A DNA stretch of 64,000 nucleotides from Novosphingobium sp. (GTDB lineage: Bacteria > Pseudomonadota > Alphaproteobacteria > Sphingomonadales > Sphingomonadaceae): assembly GCF_019748365.1 (NCBI RefSeq), contig NZ_JAIEPN010000027.1, positions 1-64,000 of the forward strand, in the 5' to 3' direction. Below are positions 45,137-54,959 of this stretch, piece after piece (position 1 is the first letter of the stretch; every line of letters begins with the position of its first letter). A program made the position numbers and the translations under genes. The notes beneath the pieces are model-generated. The model had not been told where the DNA came from. It did not search any database and saw only the letters and a list, made by a program, of their open reading frames with translations.

Positions 45137-46531
45137 ATGCTGCCTCAGGTTATCATCATCGGCCGGCCCAATGTCGGCAAATCGACGCTGTTCAATCGGC
45201 TGGTCGGCAAGAAGCTCGCGCTTGTCGACGACCAGCCGGGCGTGACGCGTGACCGCCGCTTTGGCGATGCCGATCTGCTCGGCCTGAAGTTTACCATCGT
45301 CGATACCGCGGGCTGGGAAGACCTCGATCCCGAGACCTTGCCGGGCCGCATGCGCCAGCAGACCGAAGCCTCGCTGGTGGGCGCGGATGTCGCATTGTTC
45401 GTGATCGACGCGCGCGCCGGCGTGACCCCGCTCGACGAGGAAATCGCGCGTTATCTGCGCTCCAGCCGCATTCCCATCGTGCTCATGGCCAACAAGGCCG
45501 AAGGGCGCGCGGGCGATCCGGGGCTCTACGATGCCTTCGCGCTCGGCTTTGGCGAGCCGGTGGCGTTCTCTGCCGAGCACGGGCAGGGCCTCGCCGATCT
45601 GTTCGAGGCGCTGCGCCCGCATATCGAAGGCACGGATGGCGACGATGATGACGACATTCCGCCGCCCGAAGGCGCGGAGGACGAGGAGGAGTTCGATCCC
45701 GAATCGGTCCTCAAGCTCGCCATCGTCGGGCGGCCCAATGCGGGCAAGTCGACGCTCATCAACAAGCTGCTCGGCGAGAACCGGCTGCTGACGGGGCCCG
45801 AAGCCGGGATCACGCGCGATTCGATCGCGATTGACTGGCAGTGGTTCGATCCTGCGAGCGATGCCTACCGCCCGGTGCGGCTGATCGACACGGCGGGGAT
45901 GCGCAAGAAGGCGCAGGTCGTCGAGAAGCTGGAAAAGATGTCCGTCGCCGATGCGCGCCGCGCGATCGACTTTGCCGAAGTCGTCGTGCTGCTGCTCGAT
46001 GCCACCCGGGGCCTCGAACATCAGGACCTCAAGATCGCCTCGATGGTGCTCGAGGAAGGCCGCGCGCTGATGATCGCGATCAACAAGTGGGACGTAGCCG
46101 AGGATCCTTCCGCCCTGTTCAATGGCGTGCGCGCGGCGCTGGACGAGGGCCTGGCTCAGGTGCGCGGCGTGCCGCTGCTCGCGGTTTCGGCGCGGACGGG
46201 CAAGGGGCTCGACCAGATGCTGACCGCCGCTTTCGATATTCGCGCGGCCTGGTCGAAGCGCGTGCCGACCTCGGCGCTCAACCGCTGGTTCGATGATGCG
46301 CTCGCCGCCAATCCGCCACCGGCACCGGGCGGCAAGCGGATCAAGCTGCGCTACATCACGCAGGCGCGCATCCGCCCGCCCAGCTTCGTGATGTTCGGCA
46401 CGCGGCTTGATCAGCTTCCCGAAAGCTATCGCCGCTATCTGGTGAACGGCATCCGCCGCGAACTGGGTTTCGACGCGGTGCCGATCCGGCTGACCTTGCG
46501 CAGCCCGACCAACCCGTTCGCGAAGAAGTAG
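45137..46531 (+). CDS. der: Ribosome-assembly GTPase Der
   Basis: A 464-aa protein with two tandem GTPase domains: GRPNVGKSTLFN (residues 9-20) and GRPNAGKSTLIN (about 198-209). Both have DTAG and NKxD-type motifs (NKAE, NKWD), and a C-terminal KH-like domain ends NPFAKK. It is essential in 50S subunit maturation. An acidic linker (GDDDDDIPPPEGAEDEEE) separates the G domains, as is usual in alphaproteobacteria. Confidence 0.97.
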   Translation: MLPQVIIIGRPNVGKSTLFNRLVGKKLALVDDQPGVTRDRRFGDADLLGLKFTIVDTAGWEDLDPETLPGRMRQQTEASLVGADVALFVIDARAGVTPLDEEIARYLRSSRIPIVLMANKAEGRAGDPGLYDAFALGFGEPVAFSAEHGQGLADLFEALRPHIEGTDGDDDDDIPPPEGAEDEEEFDPESVLKLAIVGRPNAGKSTLINKLLGENRLLTGPEAGITRDSIAIDWQWFDPASDAYRPVRLIDTAGMRKKAQVVEKLEKMSVADARRAIDFAEVVVLLLDATRGLEHQDLKIASMVLEEGRALMIAINKWDVAEDPSALFNGVRAALDEGLAQVRGVPLLAVSARTGKGLDQMLTAAFDIRAAWSKRVPTSALNRWFDDALAANPPPAPGGKRIKLRYITQARIRPPSFVMFGTRLDQLPESYRRYLVNGIRRELGFDAVPIRLTLRSPTNPFAKK

Positions 46532-46553
46532 GACGCGTTTCGCTGTTCCATCG

Positions 46554-46690
46554 TCACCCTGAACTTGTTTCAGGGTCCATCGCGCCGTAAAGCGCGGAGT
46601 AATCGGCAAGCGCGACACGCTGCGTCGTTGCTTTTGAGCACCGGCCTCCGTGTAGGCGGACAGATGGACCCTGAAACAAGTTCAGGGTGA
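46554..46690. repeat. 28-bp perfect inverted repeat (dispersed element)
   Basis: TCACCCTGAACTTGTTTCAG... (46554-46581) is exactly inverted at 46663-46690, with an 81-nt spacer. Each arm contains CCCTGAA/TTCAGGG, a small hairpin of its own. It lies between der and the DUF983 gene and is a different repeat family from the CGTCATTCC one. Confidence 0.85.
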
Positions 46691-46736
46691 CAAGAGTTTT
46701 TAAGCCGACGTTCGTTTCGACCTTTGAGGTTTCGCC

Positions 46737-47162
46737 ATGCCCGATGCCGCCCTGCCGCTCGACCCCGCGATGCTGCCGCATAGCGCAGGTGCTGCCATCC
46801 TGCGTGGCGCAGCGGGCAAGTGCCCCCGCTGCGGGGGGACGCATCTGTTCGCTGGCGGACTGAAGCCGGTCGAGCGCTGCCGCATGTGCGGGCAGAACTG
46901 GACGCTGCACGCGGCGGACGATTTCCCGCCCTATATCGCGATCCTGCTGACCGGGCACCTGATGGCGCCGGTGATCATCGGCCTCGGCAAGATCGAAAGC
47001 CTGCCGGAATGGGCGATGATGCTGATCGCGCTGACCATGGCCGCCGCGCTCATGGCCGCCATCCTGCGCCCCGCCAAGGGCGGCGTGATCGCGCTGCAAT
47101 GGTGGCTGGGGATGCAGGGCTTTGCCGGGCATGCCGGGAAGGTTGAGGCGGGGGTGGCCTAA
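46737..47162 (+). CDS. DUF983 family protein
   Basis: A 141-aa protein with a zinc-ribbon-like CPRCG...CRMCG (about 29-56), then two hydrophobic helices (IAILLTGHLMAPVIIGLG; MMLIALTMAAALMAAILR). This is the DUF983 layout. It is often found near cytochrome oxidase genes, but no such genes lie here. Function is unknown. Confidence 0.82.
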   Translation: MPDAALPLDPAMLPHSAGAAILRGAAGKCPRCGGTHLFAGGLKPVERCRMCGQNWTLHAADDFPPYIAILLTGHLMAPVIIGLGKIESLPEWAMMLIALTMAAALMAAILRPAKGGVIALQWWLGMQGFAGHAGKVEAGVA

Positions 47163-47184
47163 CACCGCCCAAGCCCTCTTCCCT

Positions 47185-47347
47185 CGTCGCCCCGTGCTTG
47201 ACACGGGGCTTGGCTTTCTTTGCGACCTTCGGTTTGGCAGGAAGGCCTGATGAAGAAGGGCGGCTGGGCCTGCATCACGGCGAACCGCCATTACGGCGAG
47301 GGTAGCGCCAAAAGGCAGCCAAGCCCCGTGTCAAGCACGGGGCGACG
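47185..47347. repeat. 31-bp perfect inverted repeat (dispersed element)
   Basis: CGTCGCCCCGTGCTTGACAC... (47185-47215) is exactly inverted at 47317-47347 with a 101-nt spacer; each arm contains CCCCGTG..CACGGGG, itself a hairpin. A third repeat family in this window. It lies 15 bp beyond the end of the low-GC membrane gene. Confidence 0.85.
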
Positions 47348-47361
47348 ACGGGTATTGAGGT

Positions 47362-47814
47362 TCAAATCTGGCGCTGGTTCAGGCGCAAACACGATGCCGA
47401 AATGAGACCTGAACTCGTAAGTAGCATCGTTGCGAAATACGCGGGGTAGCCGTCCAAGTGTCCTATAAAGTCGAATGGTCGCAATTGACCAACTGCCGCA
47501 ATCACAAAGCCAATGGTCACAGCAAATCGCACTGTGACGGCGCACCCGCTGCGCAACCTTTGGTCGACAAACGTGACTCCAAAGATCCATGGAATATAAA
47601 AGGGAAGGACCGCGAAAGCATCTATAATCCAAGCATTGATCGGGAAAGAATAGACTGGCCCTTCGACGGCAATCACGCCAACTGGATCAAGCGTACTCCA
47701 CGCCCACTTGCCAAAGAAGGCGCCAGCGGATGCGGCAAGCAATGACGAGATTGGGGTAACAAGCGAGCGCAGGGTCGTATCCCGAAGCGTATCTTTTAGC
47801 CGTAGCCCTCCCAT
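47362..47814 (-). CDS. Uncharacterised membrane protein of lower GC
   Basis: A 150-aa protein with about four hydrophobic segments (SLVTPISSLLAASAGAFFG; INAWIIDAFAVLPFYIPWIF; VTIGFVIAAVGQL; YFATMLLTSSGLISA). ATG 47814 is preferred to the TTG at 47820 because GAGGG lies 6 nt before it. It starts 9 bp after the HD-domain gene's stop, so it is in the same transcript. Codon use is visibly richer in A/T than its neighbours, suggesting acquisition. I do not recognise a family. Confidence 0.62.
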   Translation of the reverse strand: MGGLRLKDTLRDTTLRSLVTPISSLLAASAGAFFGKWAWSTLDPVGVIAVEGPVYSFPINAWIIDAFAVLPFYIPWIFGVTFVDQRLRSGCAVTVRFAVTIGFVIAAVGQLRPFDFIGHLDGYPAYFATMLLTSSGLISASCLRLNQRQI

Positions 47815-47823
47815 GCCCAACCC

Positions 47824-48558
47824 TCACAAGAAATTATTCGGCCAGATCATCGTGCGCCACATATGCGCCGTGGGTGAGCCGTCAAAGCCCAGCCCTTCCT
47901 CCGGTTCCCTGAAGTTGCGCCCGATCACGTCTTCCAGTTCCTCTGGCTGCACCACCGGGAAATCGTCGAAGAAGTAGGTGTCGTAGAGCGTCATCTGCCG
48001 CGCGGTCATGTACCACTTGTGGTTCTTCGCATACTCGGCGTCGCGCAGCAGGTAGTCCGGCACCTGATAGTCCGGGCCGAAGAAGGCGTGGTAGCTTTCG
48101 GGGTAGGCATAGCCGACGCTTTCGTCCGGCACATAGCGCAGCGCCTGGTGGTACTTCACCGCGAAGGCGACTTCGGGATCGACATAGGGCTCGACCAGTT
48201 GTGCGCTCCAGTAGCCGTGGTCGCAGCGGATCAGGCAGCCGTTGGAAATGTCGTGGAGCAGACAGGCCATCACGACCTTTTCCGGCAGCCCATCATCAAG
48301 CGCGCGCTTGGCGCTGACGAGCAAGTGCCGCACGGTGATATCGCCGAAGCGGCAGCGGAAGAAATCCATCAGGCGCGGGCGTTCGGGCATGCGCGGCAGG
48401 GCCGGGTTGTCGCCCATCATGAACACCGTCTTCGGGTTCAGGCGCTTCAGCAGCTCGGCCTCATTGTCGATGAAATCGGTGCCCTTCCAGCCGACGGGGG
48501 AAGGGTAGATCAGGCGTTCGCGGCCATCCTGCGGCCAGGGGCGGGTATCTTCGGTCAT
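47824..48558 (-). CDS. HD-domain metal-dependent phosphohydrolase-like protein
   Basis: A 244-aa protein with an HD pair in MACLLHDISNG and distal His/Asp residues (DHGYWSAQLVEPYV, KYHQALRY), the arrangement of HD-domain phosphohydrolases. The C-terminal half has a Tyr-rich region (YHAFFGPDYQVPDYLL). ATG 48558 (MTEDTRPW) is chosen over the listed start; the additional 12 residues look like shadow. Substrate is unknown. The low-GC membrane gene follows it. Confidence 0.75.
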   Translation of the reverse strand: MTEDTRPWPQDGRERLIYPSPVGWKGTDFIDNEAELLKRLNPKTVFMMGDNPALPRMPERPRLMDFFRCRFGDITVRHLLVSAKRALDDGLPEKVVMACLLHDISNGCLIRCDHGYWSAQLVEPYVDPEVAFAVKYHQALRYVPDESVGYAYPESYHAFFGPDYQVPDYLLRDAEYAKNHKWYMTARQMTLYDTYFFDDFPVVQPEELEDVIGRNFREPEEGLGFDGSPTAHMWRTMIWPNNFL

Positions 48559-48610
48559 GCGCGGAAGGGTAGGCGCGGCGCTCCCACTGGGCAAGCGCCG
48601 CGCCCATCTG

Positions 48611-49786
48611 TCAGAGGACTTCGAACAGCCCCGCCGCGCCCATGCCGCCGCCGACGCACATCGTCACGACGACGTACTTCGCACCCCGGCGCTTGCCTTC
48701 GATCAGGGCATGCGCGGTGCAGCGCGCGCCGGTCATGCCATAGGGGTGGCCGATCGAGATCGAGCCGCCGTTGACGTTGAGGAGCTCGTTCGGAATGCCG
48801 AGCTTGTCACGGCAATAGAGCACCTGCACCGCGAAGGCTTCGTTGAGCTCCCACAGGCCGATGTCGTCCATCTTGAGGCCGAAGCGCTTCAGCAGCGCGG
48901 GGATCGCAAAAACCGGGCCGATGCCCATCTCGTCAGGCTCGGTGCCCGCCGCTGCCATGCCGACATAGCGGCCGAGCGGGGTAAGCCCCTTCTGCGCGGC
49001 AACCCCGGCTTCCATCAGGATGACTGCGGCCGAACCATCCGAAAGCTGGCTGGCATTGCCAGCGGTCACGATGCCGCCCTCGATCACGGGCTTGAGCGCC
49101 TGCAGGTTCTCGATCGTGGTCGAGGGGCGGTTGCCTTCGTCCTTGGTGAGCGTCACGTCGTGCATCGTGATCTCGCCGGTTTCCTTGTTCTGCACGCCCA
49201 TCGAGGCGCTGGCGGGCACGATCTCGTCATCGAACTTGCCCGCTTCCTGCGCGGCGGCGGTGCGCTGCTGCGACTGGAGTGCGTATTCGTCGCAGGCCTC
49301 GCGGCTGATGCCATAGCGCTTGCCGACCGTTTCGGCGGTCTGCAGCATCGGCATGTAGACCGCGTTGTGCATGGCAACGAGGCTGCGATCAGGGGCGACG
49401 CGCATGTCCTTGGTCTGGACGAGGCTGATGGACTCCTGCCCGCCCGCGGCGACCACATCCATGCGGTCGACGATGATCTGCTTGGCCGCGGTGGCGATAG
49501 TCATCAGGCCCGAGGAGCACTGGCGGTCCATGCTCATGCCCGAGACGGTGACGGGCAGGCCCGCACGCAGCGCGACCTGGCGGGCGATATTGCCGGCCTG
49601 CGCACCCTGCTGGAGCGCCGAGCCCCACAGCACGTCGTCGACTTCGCCGCCTTCGATCCCGGCGCGCGCGACGGCGGCCTCGAGCGAAAGTGCGCCGAGC
49701 GTGGCGCCGGCGGTGGCGTTGAACGCGCCCTTGTAGGCACGGCCGATGGGGGTGCGGGCGGCAGCAACGATAACGGCATCACGCAT
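48611..49786 (-). CDS. Acetyl-CoA C-acyltransferase (thiolase)
   Basis: A 391-aa thiolase with all catalytic residues: Cys90 in DRQCSSGL, His in GHPYGMTG and Cys in CVGGGMG. The enzyme cleaves 3-oxoacyl-CoA with CoA in beta-oxidation. It contrasts with the Cys-less paralogue at 26506. Last gene of the leftward operon that begins at 54692, preceded by a ligase and a 3-hydroxyacyl-CoA dehydrogenase. Confidence 0.94.
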   Translation of the reverse strand: MRDAVIVAAARTPIGRAYKGAFNATAGATLGALSLEAAVARAGIEGGEVDDVLWGSALQQGAQAGNIARQVALRAGLPVTVSGMSMDRQCSSGLMTIATAAKQIIVDRMDVVAAGGQESISLVQTKDMRVAPDRSLVAMHNAVYMPMLQTAETVGKRYGISREACDEYALQSQQRTAAAQEAGKFDDEIVPASASMGVQNKETGEITMHDVTLTKDEGNRPSTTIENLQALKPVIEGGIVTAGNASQLSDGSAAVILMEAGVAAQKGLTPLGRYVGMAAAGTEPDEMGIGPVFAIPALLKRFGLKMDDIGLWELNEAFAVQVLYCRDKLGIPNELLNVNGGSISIGHPYGMTGARCTAHALIEGKRRGAKYVVVTMCVGGGMGAAGLFEVL

Positions 49787-49797
49787 GATTGGTCTCC

Positions 49798-51378
49798 TTA
49801 GGCATCCGGTGTGAGTACGGGGTTCTGGGCAATCGGGTTACCGCCGAAGTGATCACGCAGCTCGCGCTTCAGCACTTTGCCGATGGGGCTGCGCGGCAAT
49901 TCGTCCACCACTTCGATACGGGCAATGCGCTGCGTCTTGCCGAGTGCGCGGTTGGCTTCAAGCCGGATTGCTTCGGGATCGGCGGAAGGGTCGGCCAGCA
50001 CGACAACAGCAAGCGGGGTTTCGCCCCACTGGTCAGACGGAATGCCGACGACAGCGGCCTCCTTCACGGCGGGTTGGCGGGTGAGTTCGGCTTCAAGGTC
50101 GGTCGGGAAGATGTTGAACCCGCCGGAGATGATCATGTCCTTGGCGCGGTCCATCAGGATGAGGAAGCCGTCTTCGTCGAACTTGCCAACGTCTCCATGG
50201 CGCAGGTAGCGGTTACCATCCTTGTCGTACCATTCCATCTCGCGCGTCTTGGCGGGCTGGCCGTGGTAGCCGTTCATCATGATGGGAGAGCGACCAACGA
50301 TCTCGCCGACTTCGCCCTGTGGCAGCTCGTTGCCGTCCTCATCGATGATCTTGATGACATGGCCCGGCGAGGGGCGACCGACGGTGTGGAGCTTGTCCGG
50401 GAACTCGTGGGCGACGAGATTGGTTGTCGCGCCGCCTTCGGTGAGGCCATAGCCTTCGACCAGGCCGCCGGGCCAGCGCTTCAGCACGTCTGCTTTCAGC
50501 CATGCCGGAAAGGGCGCGGAAGTGCAGGTCTTGAGCCGGTAGGACGAGAGATCGAAGCTGTCGAAATCAGGATGTTCCATGATGCGCCGGTATTGCACCG
50601 GGACCAGCATGGCGTGGGTGACGCGCTCGCGCTGCGAGAGTTCTAGAAAGCCGCGCGCATCGAACTTCTTCATCAGCACGACCTTGCCCGCCGCGGTGAG
50701 CGTGGGAAGGAAGCTTACCAGGGTGGTGTTCGAATAGAGCGGTGTCGAACAGATCGTCGCGCTGTTGTCGTCAAACCCGGAACCGAGCCCGCGCCTGACA
50801 TACTCGTGGCGCATCTGGTGGCTTTGCACGATGCCCTTGGGGCTGCCGGTGGTGCCTGAGGAATAGATGATGTTGAACGGGTCTTCGGGGCGCGGCAACC
50901 GTTCTGCGGGCTTGGTGCCTTCGGTCGCGATCCATTCCGAGAAGGGAATGCCGGCATCGCTGTCATCAAGCGCGATACGCTTGACGTTCTCCGGGAAGGG
51001 CAGGCCCGCCAACCCTTCGGCCATCGCCTTGTCGAGCAGCAGCACGCGGCTGCTGCTGTCCGTCAGCATGGCGAGCACCGTCGGCGGTGCGGCTGTCGAG
51101 GTCAGCGGCGCAGCCACTGCGCCTGCCCGCAGCGCGCCGAGAAAGGCGAGGCCGGTGTTCACCGCATTGCTCGCCGCGATGGCGACAGGCTCGTTCGCCT
51201 GAACCCCTTCGCGCTGGAGTGCGGCGGCCACGCGGTCGAGCATGGTGTCGAGATCGATCCACGATATCCAGGAGGTCTCGTCCGCAATCGCAATGGCATC
51301 GCCCCGCCGCGCTGCATGCGCGCGCAGGATCACGCTCAGCGGGATGAACGGGCTCTCGATGATGTCCTCGATGCGCAT
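49798..51378 (-). CDS. AMP-dependent acyl-CoA ligase
   Basis: A 526-aa ANL enzyme: [18 protein letters not shown] (phosphate loop, about 170-187), [25 protein letters not shown], and the hinge [15 protein letters not shown] with the C-terminal [11 protein letters not shown] (catalytic Lys). It activates a fatty or aryl acid to CoA. It is a different subgroup from the ligases at 24691 and 54960. Operon with thiolase and 3-hydroxyacyl-CoA dehydrogenase (11 and 14 bp gaps). Confidence 0.92.
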   Translation of the reverse strand: MRIEDIIESPFIPLSVILRAHAARRGDAIAIADETSWISWIDLDTMLDRVAAALQREGVQANEPVAIAASNAVNTGLAFLGALRAGAVAAPLTSTAAPPTVLAMLTDSSSRVLLLDKAMAEGLAGLPFPENVKRIALDDSDAGIPFSEWIATEGTKPAERLPRPEDPFNIIYSSGTTGSPKGIVQSHQMRHEYVRRGLGSGFDDNSATICSTPLYSNTTLVSFLPTLTAAGKVVLMKKFDARGFLELSQRERVTHAMLVPVQYRRIMEHPDFDSFDLSSYRLKTCTSAPFPAWLKADVLKRWPGGLVEGYGLTEGGATTNLVAHEFPDKLHTVGRPSPGHVIKIIDEDGNELPQGEVGEIVGRSPIMMNGYHGQPAKTREMEWYDKDGNRYLRHGDVGKFDEDGFLILMDRAKDMIISGGFNIFPTDLEAELTRQPAVKEAAVVGIPSDQWGETPLAVVVLADPSADPEAIRLEANRALGKTQRIARIEVVDELPRSPIGKVLKRELRDHFGGNPIAQNPVLTPDA

Positions 51379-51392
51379 GGCCTTGGCCGCCT

Positions 51393-52649
51393 TCAGTCGA
51401 ACGCTTCGCCGGCTGCCGCCTTGCGGGCCAACAGCGGCGCGACGGGAAGGCCATGCTTCTCAAGGCCCGCGACGACGGTGGCGAGGCCGATGTGGCTTGC
51501 CCAGAACATCGGACCGCCGGTCCATGCGGGCCAGCCATAGCCGTTGAGCCACACGGTATCGATGTCCGAAGCGCGCTGGGAAATGCCTTCCTCGAGGATC
51601 AGTGCGCCTTCGCTGATCATCGGGTAAAGCAGGCGCTCGAGGATTTCCTGCGCATCGATGCTGCGCTGGGGCTTGCCCTCTTTCGCGGCCCATTCGGCGA
51701 TCAGGCCGCGCGTCACTTCGGAAGGCGTGCGCTGGCGGTTCGCGTCGTAGTCGTAGAAGCCCGCGCTCTTCTTCTGGCCCCAGCGGCCCAAAGCGCAAAG
51801 CGCCTCGCGCAGGGTTTCGATGCGGTTCGGGTCGCGGTGCCAGCCGATATCGAGCCCGGCAAGGTCGGCCATCTGGAACGGGCCCATCGGGAAGCCGAAT
51901 TCGAGGAGCGCGTTGTCAACGTCCGCGAAGTCCGCGCCTTCCATGATCAGCGCGTTGGCCTGTTCCTGCCGCTTGGCCAGCATGCGGTTGCCGATAAAGC
52001 CGTGGCACACGCCCGAGACGACGGGGACCTTCCCGATCTTGACCGCGAGCGCCATGACCGTCGCCAGCACATCGTTCGCGGTGGCGGAGCCGCGCACCAC
52101 TTCGAGCAGCTTCATCACGTTGGCGGGCGAGAAGAAGTGCATGCCAAGCACGGCTTCGGGGCGCTTGGTGGACGCGCCGATTTCATTCACATCGAGGTAG
52201 CTGGTGTTGCTAGCAAGGATCGCGCCCGGCTTCACGATGGCATCGAGCTTGCCGAAGACCTCTTTCTTCACCTCCATGCTCTCATAGACCGCCTCGATCA
52301 CGAGATCGGCATCGGCGAGCGCATTGAAATCGAGCGTCGGGGTGAGGCGGCCCATTGCGGCTTCGGCGAGGGCGGCGTCCATCTTGCCGCGCTTTACGGT
52401 GTTCTCGTAATTCTTGCGCATCGTGGCGACGCCGCGATCGAGCGCTTCCTGCGTCATCTCGACGATGGTGACGGGGATGCCGGCGGTCAGGAAGTTCATC
52501 GTGATGCCGCCGCCCATGGTCCCTGCGCCGATCACGCCGACCTTGTTCACGGGGAGCAGCGCGGTATCGGCGGGGATATCGTCGATCGTCGCGGCGAGCT
52601 TGCGGGCGGCTTCGATGTGGTCCTTGGCGCCGGAAATGGGATCGGACAT
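51393..52649 (-). CDS. 3-hydroxyacyl-CoA dehydrogenase (FadB C-terminal type, no hydratase domain)
   Basis: A 418-aa protein with the NAD fold [19 protein letters not shown] (about 35-53), the catalytic HFFSPAN (His/Glu dyad region), and two C-terminal helical domains ([32 protein letters not shown]). It is the dehydrogenase half of FadB/FadJ without the crotonase half. It oxidises 3-hydroxyacyl-CoA to 3-oxoacyl-CoA for the neighbouring thiolase. Confidence 0.92.
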   Translation of the reverse strand: MSDPISGAKDHIEAARKLAATIDDIPADTALLPVNKVGVIGAGTMGGGITMNFLTAGIPVTIVEMTQEALDRGVATMRKNYENTVKRGKMDAALAEAAMGRLTPTLDFNALADADLVIEAVYESMEVKKEVFGKLDAIVKPGAILASNTSYLDVNEIGASTKRPEAVLGMHFFSPANVMKLLEVVRGSATANDVLATVMALAVKIGKVPVVSGVCHGFIGNRMLAKRQEQANALIMEGADFADVDNALLEFGFPMGPFQMADLAGLDIGWHRDPNRIETLREALCALGRWGQKKSAGFYDYDANRQRTPSEVTRGLIAEWAAKEGKPQRSIDAQEILERLLYPMISEGALILEEGISQRASDIDTVWLNGYGWPAWTGGPMFWASHIGLATVVAGLEKHGLPVAPLLARKAAAGEAFD

Positions 52650-52671
52650 TGCGGTGTCTCCTTGGATGGGA

Positions 52672-53895
52672 TCAAGCGTGACTGTGCGTCATCGCCGAAT
52701 AGACCAGCGTCTTGAGCTGGCGGCGGATGGGATAGCTGGACGAGGGGAAGAGCTGGGTCATGAAGACCATGTGCAGCTTCTCATGCGGGTCGATGAAGAA
52801 GGCGGTGGAATGGATGCCGCCCCAGTGGAACTCACCCTTGGTGCCCAGGATCAGCGTCTTGGCAGGATCGATGACCACGCCGAAGCCGAGGCCGAAACCG
52901 ACGCCGGCATTGCCGGATTCGCTGAACAGCGCCTTGGAGAGCGTCGTCAGGTCCGCACCGCCGGGGAGGTGGTTCGAGGTCATCAGCGCCAGCGTCTTGG
53001 GCGAAATCAGCGGAGCGCCGCCCTTCGCCAGCGCGGCGCAGAAGCGGTGGTAGTCCGCGGTCGTCGAGAGCAGCCCGCCGCCGCCGCTTTCAAAGCGCGG
53101 CGCGCGCAGCGTGTTCGACTTCTCCGCGTGGTCGATCAGTGTCGGCGCGCCCAGCGGGTTCCAGGCCCAGCTGTCGGTGAGGCGGTGCGCCTTCTCGGGC
53201 GGGCAATGGAAGCCGGTATCGACCATGCCGAGCGGCGCGAAGATGCGCGTCGCGAAGAAGTCCCCAAGGCTCATGCCGGACAGGCGCGCCACGATCACGC
53301 CCAGCACATCGGTGCTCACCGAGTAGTTCCAGCTCGTGCCCGGATCGAACTCGAGCGGCAGCTTGGCCAGTTCGGCGATGAAGTGGTCGTTGCTGGGGAG
53401 TGAGGCATGCCCGTCGAGCCGGCCCTTGCGATAGGCGGCATCGACATTGGTGCGGTTCTGGATGCCGTAGGTGAGGCCCGACATGTGGGTGAGCAGGTCC
53501 ACCATGCGCATCGGATTGGCCGCCGCGCGCGTCGGGAAAAAAGGCGCGTCGCCGCCGCCGCCGTTGTAGATGCCGAGCCCGGCGAATTCCGGGATCACCT
53601 TGGTGACGGGATCGTCGAGCGCGACCTTGCCTTCTTCCAGCAGCATCATGAAGGCCGCGCTGGTGAGCGGCTTGGTCATCGAGGCGATGCGGAAGATCGC
53701 GTCTTCGGCCAGCGGCGTGCCATCGGCGCGGGCCTTGCCGCGCGTGAAGCGGTGGATCGGCTGGCCCTCGCGCGCGATCAGGAGGTCGGCATTGGGGAGC
53801 AGGCCGGGCGCGAGGTAGCGCTCCTCAAGGAATGCGCCGATGCGGGCGAGGCGGGCCGCGTCGAAGCCATGGGCGGCGGGATCGGCGATATCCAT
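52672..53895 (-). CDS. Beta-lactamase-family serine hydrolase (EstB-like esterase)
   Basis: A 407-aa class C beta-lactamase-fold protein. SMTK (Ser72, Lys75) is the nucleophile motif, and WNYSVSTD carries the Tyr. It has no signal peptide, unlike true secreted beta-lactamases, and in this operon a cytoplasmic esterase role is likely. ATG 53895 overlaps the thioesterase stop (TGATG); the listed ORF to 54372 is shadow. It may cut an ester or lactone before CoA activation. Confidence 0.85.
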   Translation of the reverse strand: MDIADPAAHGFDAARLARIGAFLEERYLAPGLLPNADLLIAREGQPIHRFTRGKARADGTPLAEDAIFRIASMTKPLTSAAFMMLLEEGKVALDDPVTKVIPEFAGLGIYNGGGGDAPFFPTRAAANPMRMVDLLTHMSGLTYGIQNRTNVDAAYRKGRLDGHASLPSNDHFIAELAKLPLEFDPGTSWNYSVSTDVLGVIVARLSGMSLGDFFATRIFAPLGMVDTGFHCPPEKAHRLTDSWAWNPLGAPTLIDHAEKSNTLRAPRFESGGGGLLSTTADYHRFCAALAKGGAPLISPKTLALMTSNHLPGGADLTTLSKALFSESGNAGVGFGLGFGVVIDPAKTLILGTKGEFHWGGIHSTAFFIDPHEKLHMVFMTQLFPSSSYPIRRQLKTLVYSAMTHSHA

Positions 53896-54692
53896 CAGCC
53901 GAACACCGCGACCGATTGCAGTCCGCGCATCACTTCGAGCCCTTCGCTGTTCCACAGCCGCAGCGTCTCGCTGCTGAAGCCGTGGCTCATATGGTTGGAT
54001 CTCGTTTCGAGCAGCCACCACCCTTCGCGGGTGGGCGGCACATCGCCAAGGATCGTCAGCGCCCAGGTGATCGAGCTGATCGGCCCCATCCGCTCCATCG
54101 CGCGTGCCGAACCGGGCGGCAGCGCATCGCCAATGCCGACAAGCTCGGCGATGGGGTCGAGGCCAGACCGGTCCTTCAGCCGCACCCAGCGGCGGATCGT
54201 GCCGTGGGGGGAGCCGCCCGGCGGATCGGCGCGGCGCATGTCCATCCGCGCGGTGAAAGCGGGGGCAAAGTCGCTGGCGGTGAGGCGGGGTGAGTCCTCG
54301 GGTGGGATCAGGTCGGGCAGCACGGCGGCAGCAACGGTGCCGTTGCTTTCGCGGCCCGCACCAAACAGCCACAGCGTGCGCTGGGCGATCGCGCCGTCGC
54401 AGATTAGCGAGGTTTCAACCTGTGCGACGCTCTTGCCCTGCCGGAGCATCACGACTTCGACTTCGAGATGCTCGCCCACCGGCGCGACAAAGCCGACTTG
54501 CGCGGCGCGCAGCGGGGGCAGATCAGGGAAGGCGAGCCTGGCAGCGGAATGGGCGATGAAGGCTGCCGTTCCGCCGTACATCGTGCGGCCCTGCATCCAG
54601 CCCGCCGCACCATCGAGCCTGAAGCGCCCATTGCCCAGCGGCTCGAGCCGCTCTGCGAGCGCGCCGAGACCCATTTCCGCTTCGGCGGGCAT
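53895..54692 (-). CDS. Acyl-CoA thioesterase, double-hotdog type
   Basis: A 265-aa protein of the TesB/thioesterase-like superfamily: GGWMQGRTMYGGTAAFIAHSA-like start (GWMQGRTMYGG), then VGFVAPVGEHLEVEVVMLRQGKSVAQVE, and a second hotdog ending WWLLETRSNHMSHGFSSETLRLW. It hydrolyses acyl-CoA, perhaps to release CoA from dead-end products. ATG 54692 is chosen; a TTG at 54728 is possible. First gene of the leftward operon. Confidence 0.83.
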   Translation of the reverse strand: MPAEAEMGLGALAERLEPLGNGRFRLDGAAGWMQGRTMYGGTAAFIAHSAARLAFPDLPPLRAAQVGFVAPVGEHLEVEVVMLRQGKSVAQVETSLICDGAIAQRTLWLFGAGRESNGTVAAAVLPDLIPPEDSPRLTASDFAPAFTARMDMRRADPPGGSPHGTIRRWVRLKDRSGLDPIAELVGIGDALPPGSARAMERMGPISSITWALTILGDVPPTREGWWLLETRSNHMSHGFSSETLRLWNSEGLEVMRGLQSVAVFG

Positions 54693-54959
54693 GGTGCCAA
54701 CGGTATCCGGGTGCTCGGCTTGCGGCAAATCGGCGTCCTTCCCACGAATCTACTTATGCGGGGGGATTAGGTCATCGGAAGGGATCAGGAAAGCGCTTTG
54801 CGCGGGGCGCGCTGGCGAAAAAATGCAGCAATTCCGCCGGATTCCATGCCTTCCGCTACGGCATCCGCACCTTTCGCGGCCCTTGCTGCAAGCCGGGCTC
54901 GGCACTAGTCTCGCCGTCAGGGAGGTGCCGCCGGAACGAGTGGCGCCCATGAGGATGCC

